The notes beneath the pieces were generated by a model, which saw nothing but the letters and a program-made list of their open reading frames with translations, made no database searches and was not told the origin of the DNA. The translations under genes were made by a program, and so were the position numbers. Positions 36,501 to 45,500 of a DNA stretch of 64,000 bases are shown piece after piece (within the stretch, counting starts at the first letter, position 1; each line of letters opens with the position of its first letter). Source of the stretch: Solanum dulcamara (Eukaryota; Streptophyta; Magnoliopsida; Solanales; Solanaceae); the NCBI RefSeq assembly GCF_947179165.1, contig NC_077242.1, positions 29,738,097 to 29,802,096 of the forward strand. The letters are read 5' to 3'.

Positions 36501-39500
36501 TACTCAGCTTAAACTCTTTAGACTCCAAGGTGCGTCTCCAATCTTCCAGCCTAGCGTTAACTCCGCTATGAGTCTCATCGATGAGGACTATGTCGTCCGC
36601 AAAAAGCATACACCATGGCACCTCACCTTGAATTTGTCGCGTCAATACATCCATCACCAAGGCAAATAGAAACGGACTAAGAGCTGATCCTTGATGCAAC
36701 CCCATCACAACTAGAAAGTGTTCTGAATCCCCTCCTACTGTCCTTACCCTGGTTTTGGCACCCTCGTACATGTCCTTGATCACCCTTATGTACGCTACAG
36801 GTACACCTTTAGCCTCCAAACATCTCCATAGTATCTCTCGTGGGACTTTATCGTAGGCCTTTTCTAAGTCGATGAATACCATATGCAAGTCTCTCTTCCT
36901 CTCCCTATATTGCTCCATTAGTCTCCTCATAAGATGGATGGCTTCCGTAGTTGAGCGTCCCGGCATAAATCCAAACTGATTCTCTGAAATAGACACGCCT
37001 CTCCTCACCCTCATCTCCACTACTCTTTCCCACACTTTCATAGTATGGCTTAGAAGCTTGATACCCTATAGTTGTCGCAACTCTGGCTATCCCCCTTATT
37101 TTTGTATAGAGGGATCATGATGCTCGACCTCCATTCTATGGGCATCGTTGCCGTCGTAAAGATGACATTAAATAACCTAGTCAGCCATTCCAAACCTACC
37201 AAGCCCGCACTCTTCCAAAATTCTCCAGGGATCTCGTCAGGTCCGGTCGCTCTTCCCCAACGCATCCTACGAACGGCCTCTTTAACCTCATCGCCCGTAA
37301 TACTCCTACAACCTCCAATATCGTGACTACTTCCTGTATGTTCCAGATCTCCCAACACAATTTCTCTGTCTCCTTTGTCATTCAAAAGTTTATGAAAGTA
37401 TGACTGTCATCTTTGTTTGATAAGGGTCTTCTCTAGCAACACTTTTCCGTGAACGTATTTTTATAACTATTCACTGTGTGAAAATTTAATACCTAGACCC
37501 AACCTTCTTCAGTGGTGTAGTCAGTAGAGTTGCAGTGAAGTAAAATGCTTGATAATATGGCTAATTGAGATTGATTCTGCAATTATATATTATTAAGTTT
37601 ATATAGTGGATATGGAATTTGGATTCTCAAATGAGAACCTGGGTAGAAAAATTGCACCATCTAGTTGGGGTTTCGACTTTCGACAGTCTCTATTAGCCAC
37701 TGTTGGAATGCTATTATTTTAGCTATAAAGATATTGTATTGACTTGGTGGTCGTTTGATAAGGTGTATAAGAATAGTGTTGAATAGGGTGTATTAGTAAT
37801 GATGGTATTAGTTATGCTGGCATTAGTTATGCTAAGATTATATCTTATGCGGTGTTTGGTTTGGTGTATTAAAAATAACATGCATTGCATATTTTTGAAA
37901 AAATATTATTTGTTTACAAAAATACCTCCACAAATATAGTGGAAAATATGTGGAAAAGGTTTTGAGGGGCAATTGCGTCTTTACCAATGCTAATGCATGC
38001 ATTAAACCCCCTTGCATTGCTAATATCATGGTTTTTCATGTATTAGTTATACATAGCATAATACCAAATAGAGTGTGTATAGGTTGAAAAAGTGCATCAA
38101 ATAAGGTATTAGTAATACAAAAGGCTAATGAATGAATTATTTTTTCTAACGCATCCTACCAAACGACCCCTTAATATTCTTGGAGTATGGGTATTAATTT
38201 ATATACATTATAATTGAATATTAGGTTGGATAGTGATACTTTCCCCCTTTAATTCATGGTTTAAGATGTGAGATATTAAGGTTTAGCTTTAACCTTGAAA
38301 GTTAGGGATATTGAGACTTGACCCCAACTAGCATAATTGATATTGTTAATCAATATTTTTGCATAGATGGAGGCCATTGAAGGTTATTTGGTTGGTGTTC
38401 TATGTGTTGCAATGTTGGGGAACTTGACATTAGCAAAGTAAGTAAGACTTTAAAATATGGGTGCTTTCTTTTCAAATTCGTTTTGAAAATGTATTGTCTG
38501 CCCGGTCTATATGTTGGGACGAGCGTGTGCTTGGCGGAATCAGCGGTCTTTGAGGCAGGCCACATATACTTTATTTTCAAGTACACTAAAACTCTCTTTA
38601 TAAATTGTTCGTGATGTGACACGGCTGTGCCATGAGGTTGGGGCATTGTGTATGCTTCTTGATTTTACTAGGGCATTGTGTATGTTTCCCCGAGCATTGT
38701 GTATGCCGTCAGGGACTCGTGGAGTTGATTAATTGCTTTAACTACCATTTATGACAAGTCTTTAGTGTGAATTGTTTTGAGATATATAGTTTCTTCAAAA
38801 AATATTGTTTGGAACTTGTTGGATATTCTATTATGATATGATTCCTGTGCATAATATTTTTGTGCTCGTGGTGTGTTTGTATTTTCCAACACTTGTTCCA
38901 AAGGTATTTAAAGTGGCGAGTCAAAGATCTTACTGGGTTATATTATGTATAACTACTCACTCCTTGCCTGCATGTCGAAGATACTATTGTTGTGGATGAG
39001 GCTAGTGGCTGAAGAGTTTGTTGAGTGGATTCTATTGTTGAGGTGAGCCGCCTCATTGTTCGTGGATGCCGTTGTTTTGACTTCCCTTATTTAATGTCAT
39101 TTGTTTATTTCCTTGGGTTTGCATGTCTGACAATTAAACTCATGTTATTATATTAGATGTTCCATAGTCTTATTGTTTGATTAGGGCTAGAGAATTAGTA
39201 TTTGAGTGATCGTTGAATTACTAGATTGATTATAGATTTCGTTGGATTATTATTCTCCATTTATTGATTATTATTAATGCGTTTAGACTTGCACGTAATT
39301 GCTCTCAGTGTTTATATGATTGGGTAAGTGAATGGATAATTGGTTCGCCCGACAGGTGGTGTTAGCGAGTGTCAGTCACGTCAAGGGCTATTCTGGGATG
39401 TGACTTTTCCAAATAAAGTGAAAAATCTTTTGTTTTCATGGCCAAACGCCCGCTGAACTTTGCAACAAAAGTAATTGCAGTATGACAGCTCTAACCAAAC

Positions 39501-42500
39501 AGCAATTATAATAGTTAGTGCAGTAGCAAATGGACAAGAAAGTTAGTCTGGTAATGGCATCTGAACTCTTACCAGCCAACTCTCGCTTGCATCAAGAGCT
39601 ATGCAACTGACATATGGAAACAACTCCTTCAACTTCTTATCCTTCTGTGGATCAATTATTTGAATACATTTACCACTTCTGCAATCTAAGGCAATGTCAT
39701 AAAATGGCAGTCAATAATCAACACATAAAGATGGATCAAAATTGAGAAAATCATGTGTTACTCCCAAGTAAGGGAGAGCCCAAAGCAATCAATAGAAGGC
39801 AAAATTGGCAAATTCATCAAAGCTATAAAAGATTTATAACTACTGCTCCTATTATTAGAAGGAATATAAAAGATATACCCCATATTCGTGCTGTCCCATC
39901 CTCTGACCCAGTTATAACCTGAAAATTGCAGAGGGGGTGAGGGAGGGAGGGAGGGAGAGAGAGAGAGAGAAGCAAAATTGGGACAAATTCCAAGGTACAA
40001 TTGAAGTTTCAAGAAACATTATATTCAAAAAACACAACGGTGCTGTTGTACTGAACAAGTGCATAAAATGTAAAGGGTAAGACTAGCCACACAGAAAGAG
40101 TGTATATGCATGAGAAACAAACAGAATTTTTACCTGATTGTGAGAATTTCGTGCAACAATGCAATGCAAGTAGTCTGAATGTCCTTTGAGTACCATTTTT
40201 ATTTCATTCTTCTCCTGAGCACCATAATTTAAATCACATTATCATCACAAAATCTTGTTTAGAAGATTTCCCTTTTTTTTTGGAAAAAGAAAAAAAACCT
40301 TTTAAGAAGAAGCAATGAATTACATAGGGACTAGTGCAAACGAAAAGACAGAAGTGATTAAAAATTATTATAATACAATAAACAACCATGCACCTTGAAC
40401 AAATACATACCACGTCCCAGCAATATGCATAAGAATCACCAGAAGCAGCAAAAATGGATCCGGTCTACAATAGAACACAGAAAACGAAATAAAAATATGT
40501 AGACAAATTGGACTTGAGAGAAGCGAGAGATGAATCCATGAGATATAAATGCTAAACGCATAAGTATAAACAAAGTTAGCTAAGTCACATGCTTTGAACT
40601 AACAGCTCCAACTACAGCATCCAGACCCCAAAGTCCACTGAGCATGAATGCATAAGTGACTACTTTATTCTTCTCTCGCTACCACCCCATAGGGTTTTTG
40701 CAAAAGCCTTCTCCAAATTTGGTATTATAATATCAAATGCACCATTCTCAATTCCAAATGGAGTTGGTTGATGATGTACTAAAGAAGATTGGTAAACCCC
40801 CCTTCCCCACCCCCACCCACCCAAACACACACAGAGCATCAAAGAAACAGATGAATAAGAGTATAGCACAAATTGTCCACTACTATGTTCTTTTGTCGTT
40901 CACCCAAAATTTAGCACTTCAGTAAATTGCATGATTTGAAAACATGATAGCTTCTTCCACCACCATGCTCTACTCTCTTCTTCGTAAAAAATGAAATGGA
41001 ACAAACTATTGCCTAACTGCTTCACAGCAGATAGGTTTCAGACGAACATCATAATCTAGTGAAGAACCCAAGACATTCCTTCACAACAAAGAGCATCTGT
41101 AGTGATACAGCTGGTTTTGCCTTTCAGATTTAAGAAGCATCTAACATTAGAAGATAACTAAATCACGATTCACATCTAACTCCTAGAAAAACCAGCTAAC
41201 GCGTAACCAGAAATCAGACTTACCTATAGTTATATCCTCTCACTCTATAGTATCAATCAAGAAGCCATTCGGCTGGACTAGAAAAAGATAAGAGGATAAC
41301 ATGCCTGATTATTAACAGCCATGCAATTATTTTCGGGAATTGGCGAAAGCGCACCCCACGGACCTCTGAGATATGAGAACATGGTTGGAACATAAATAAG
41401 GCAATAATAGTGTAAAGTAAAGGAGGATGAAATAAATAGAACCATCATAAGCAGTAACTACTAATTTTCAGATATAGAAGGCAATGAAAAACTTTAATTG
41501 CATAATATATTTGTTCAAATTCCCCCAACACCCACACCCCTTGGTTCCAGGTAAACAATAAAAGCTACTAACAATATTGTCAAGGAATCTTCTTAACATA
41601 ACCATCAGTAAGCAGGAAAATGCATAGACAAAATGTTTAAATGAACAGAACATCTTTTGTTGTATATCAATTGCTAAGGATGCAATATCAACACCTAGCA
41701 GTAATGCAAACTGCGTGAGAAGGTTGTAAAATTCCTTAGGGTCTGTTTGGAAAGCCACCTAGTAATTGGAATTGGTGTAATTACTAGGGTAGTAATTACC
41801 AGCTAATTACAATGACCTATCATAATGTAATTACACTATAATTGGAATTGGTGTAATTACTAGGGTAGTAATTACCAGCTAATTACAATGACCTATCATA
41901 ATGTAATTACACTATAATTACAAGTGTACTATTTGGTTACACAAGTGTAATTACATTGTTATATAACATTTTAAAAAAAAATCATTATCAAAAATTAAAA
42001 ATTTATATTAGACAAATCAAGGTTTTTATAAATAATATTAAATTAAATATTTTAAGATATATATTGTCTTTTGAAAATATTAATTAATTATAATATGTGT
42101 TCTTAACTAATATTATATAAAAAATTGATTTATCTTTTTCATATTAGTATATTTTAATTAACTTAATCATAAAAACTAAAAGTACATGAATTTTAAGAAC
42201 ATCATTAAATATCTGTTTGACAAAAAGATTAATATTATAAATATAATATCTTAAAATTATTAAAACACTTGACAAAAAAAATAATCTCTCAATTCTAACT
42301 AAAAATGAACGACTTGCAATGTGAAATATCAAGCTTATACTACTAAAACAAATAAATTAGAACAAAAAAATAACATAAGTTAAAAATTTAAACAAAAAGT
42401 TAACATAATACTATTATGTCAAATTTCAACATAGCACGCGCGTGTGTATATATATACACACACACACATATATATACACACACATGAGATTCAAAAGAAA

Positions 42501-45500
42501 GTAAAACGTAAGTCTATAACCTTATTCGACAATGAATTCTACTTTGATTTATAAATTAGAATACTAACAAAATTATAGTAAATGAAAGAAAAAAACATAA
42601 AATAAATAAATAAAAACAGATAATACGAATAATTGCATGAAATCACAAGATGTAAAAGTTGGGAATAAGAAGGAAATGAAATATAATAATAACAAATGAA
42701 AAATATCTTTTTAAAAAATATTAGAATAATAAAAATAAAAAAGAATTTAAAATAATAAAAATAAAACATAATTAAAACGGAAAAATAAAAATAGAAATAA
42801 AAATATAATCAGCTTGTAATTACACCATGTAATTACCTGGAGAGTTTAATTACTCCCTATCAATTACACCCAATTACCTGCTGACCAAGTAATTATCTGG
42901 CCAATCAAACATGCCAAACTGTGTAATTACACCCAATTACACCAAATCCAAATTGAAGGGTGGCTTTCCAACCAAGCCCTTAACCTGAAATTGTTTCATG
43001 TTTCTTGATAACTTACTTCTTTTGAGGATTTATCAAGTCAAGTACCGGCTCTGAAATTATTTCATGTTCCTTGATAACTTACTTCTTTTGAGGATTTACC
43101 AAGTCAAGTACTGGCTTTGATACGCCTCCTGAATAGTAACAAAAGAAAAGTAATCAGAGAAACCAACTCATAGCCAAAAGCGGTAACAAAATAGTTTCAA
43201 GTTGCATCAACATCACATTGAAAAGCAGAAAGCCTATGGGCATTCAGCTGATGCTTTGACTTGCAGAACTTTTCTGCCCAAACAAAAAAAGGATGTTGAT
43301 GTTCAAAAGGTAATTTGGTTTGTGGCTGCTAAACTAGTATCTAAGAGGGCACACAACAAAATATAATGTGGGAACCAAGAAAGGGCATCTTACAGAATTA
43401 GGCAAGAACATTTCAAAACTAGTATTTTGCCAGTTCATTAGGTGTGGCAGAAAGTGCATTCCCTCATTTCTCTGTCATCCAAGACTAACAATATTTCTTG
43501 CACTGGTAGATCTATAATGCAATAGGGCCACAATAATTAAAATCCAATTTTTCTTTGCTTTTGTTGAGTCCTAAGTCGGTGGGCCTAGGGAAATGTAGTC
43601 TTTGGGAATCCTCCCCTCATGAGTTAGCTTTTGATGTTAAGTGAGGCCTAAGGTTCATTTCTTTATCGTGATATTAGATCCATGCCCAACCTAATTCATT
43701 ATTTCATCCGATGTTGGGCCCCCCGTCTTTTATTGTCCACACTCCAGAACTCCAGTCCTAGGCTTGAGAGGGTATGTTCAATGTTGAGTCCCACACTGGT
43801 GGGATTAGGGAAATTTAGTCTCCTTCTATGGTCTTGGGGAATCCTCCCCTCTTGAGTTAGAATTTGAGGTTGAGTTAGGCCTAAGGTAAAAGAGTGAAGG
43901 ATTGCCCAAAACCATATAAGGAGACCAAATTTCCCTAATCCCACCAATGTGGGACTCAACATCCCCTGCAAGCCTAGCCCCTAAGACTGGAGATCTGGAG
44001 CATGGACAATATAAGACGGGGGGCACAACACCGAATGGAACAATGAATTGGGTTGGGCCAGACACTGATACCACGATAAAGAAATGAACCTTGGGCCAAC
44101 TCAACCCCAAAAGCTAGCTCAACAAGAAGGATTGTCCAAGACCATATAATGAGTCCATGTTCCCATCCCACAAACAATGTGGAACTCCAACAGCTTTTTC
44201 ACTTATGTCTAACATAACTTTTGCATGTCATCTCACCACTACCCTCATGTTCCTCTCCTTGTCTTTATTATTCAGTTCCCCTTTTACCGAACATGCCACA
44301 TGAAGGATTGACAAAGACGGAGAAGTATCTTACTTCTAAGTTCTGCAATTAGAAGAGGTAGTTCCAATAAATTGAAGCAACATGGTTTTAGTATGGGTTT
44401 TTATATACAATGCTGGGAGGTCATCAAGATAGACATTTGCTTGCGATTCAGAACTTTTCACAGTCGAGAATTTATTTAAAAAATCCTTAATGCCACCTAA
44501 ATTGCTTTGAATCTTTGATTCCTAAAGGAAATGATGTCAAGGAGCTCAGAGACTATACACCTATCATTTTGATTGGTAGTTTCTACAAGATTGTTTCCAA
44601 GCTTCTAACAGAATGGCTCAAAAAATGATGATGCATAAATTGGTAGGCACACATCAAAGAGTTTTCATCAAAGGAAGACAAATAAGGGATATTTCCCTAA
44701 TTGCAAATGAATGCCTAGACTCCAGATTCTAGGAAGGGAAAGCATAATTCTTTGCAAACTTGACATAGAAAAAGGTTTTTGACCATGGGAATTGGAGATT
44801 CTTGTTGAAAACTTTAAGAAGAATGAATTTTGGCAGGGTGAACTGGATCAATTTTTGCATATCTAAATTCAAGTTTAAATCTTGATTAATGGCTCACTTG
44901 AAGGTTTCTATCAATCTCACAGAGGACAGGAGGCAAGGAGACCCTGTCTCCTTTCCTCTTTCTGATAGCAATGGAGGGGTTAAAAAGAAACAAATGGCTC
45001 AGAGAAAAACCTTGATGTATCCCATCAATTATCCTCAGAACTTCCACCAATGTTCTGAGATCCTGGGAGGTGTAATAGGAACATTACTTACTGTCTACCT
45101 TGGAATGGCATTGAGGGCAAAGAGCAGGTCTCAGGACATACGGAATGGGTTTCTAGATAAGTGTGAGAAGAAACTTTCCAGATGGAAAAGCCAATATTTG
45201 TCTCTGGGTAGCAGTTTCACTCTAATCAATAGTGTTTTAGATGCCCATCCACATACATTGTGTCATTATTTCCAATCCCCCCAAAGGTTGAGATTTGAGA
45301 AGAGAATTGATGCACTTAGAAGAAGTTTCTTGTGGCAGGGAAACAAGGAGAAGAGGGGCTACAACCTTGTCAAATGGAAGACTGTTAAAAGACAAGGAGG
45401 CCTAGGGAAAAAAAAACCTCATAAAGCAGAACCAAAGCCTACTCATGAAGTGGCTATGGCCTATGGAGATACTATAATGAAGATGATTCTTTATGGAACT

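Larger units (their letters stand above)
29157..39415 (+). mobile_element. Apparent solo LTR in THO6 intron 10, interrupted by three elements
   Basis: The left end TGTAATAGCCCAG at 29157 and the right end CTGGGATGTGACT at 39403-39415 are inverted counterparts, like the TGTAAYGNCCC/GGGNCGTGACA ends of the other LTRs in this window. Subtracting the LINE (29355-35221), RTE (35513-37440) and MITE (37747-38173) leaves about 2.0 kb, the size of those LTRs. The last A is changed to T and no target duplication could be found, so this remains a reconstruction. Confidence 0.45.

Noticed and set aside
38200..39400. Separate unknown gene downstream of the MITE
   Set aside because: No long frame; the sequence fits better as the 3' part of the interrupted LTR that starts at 29157.
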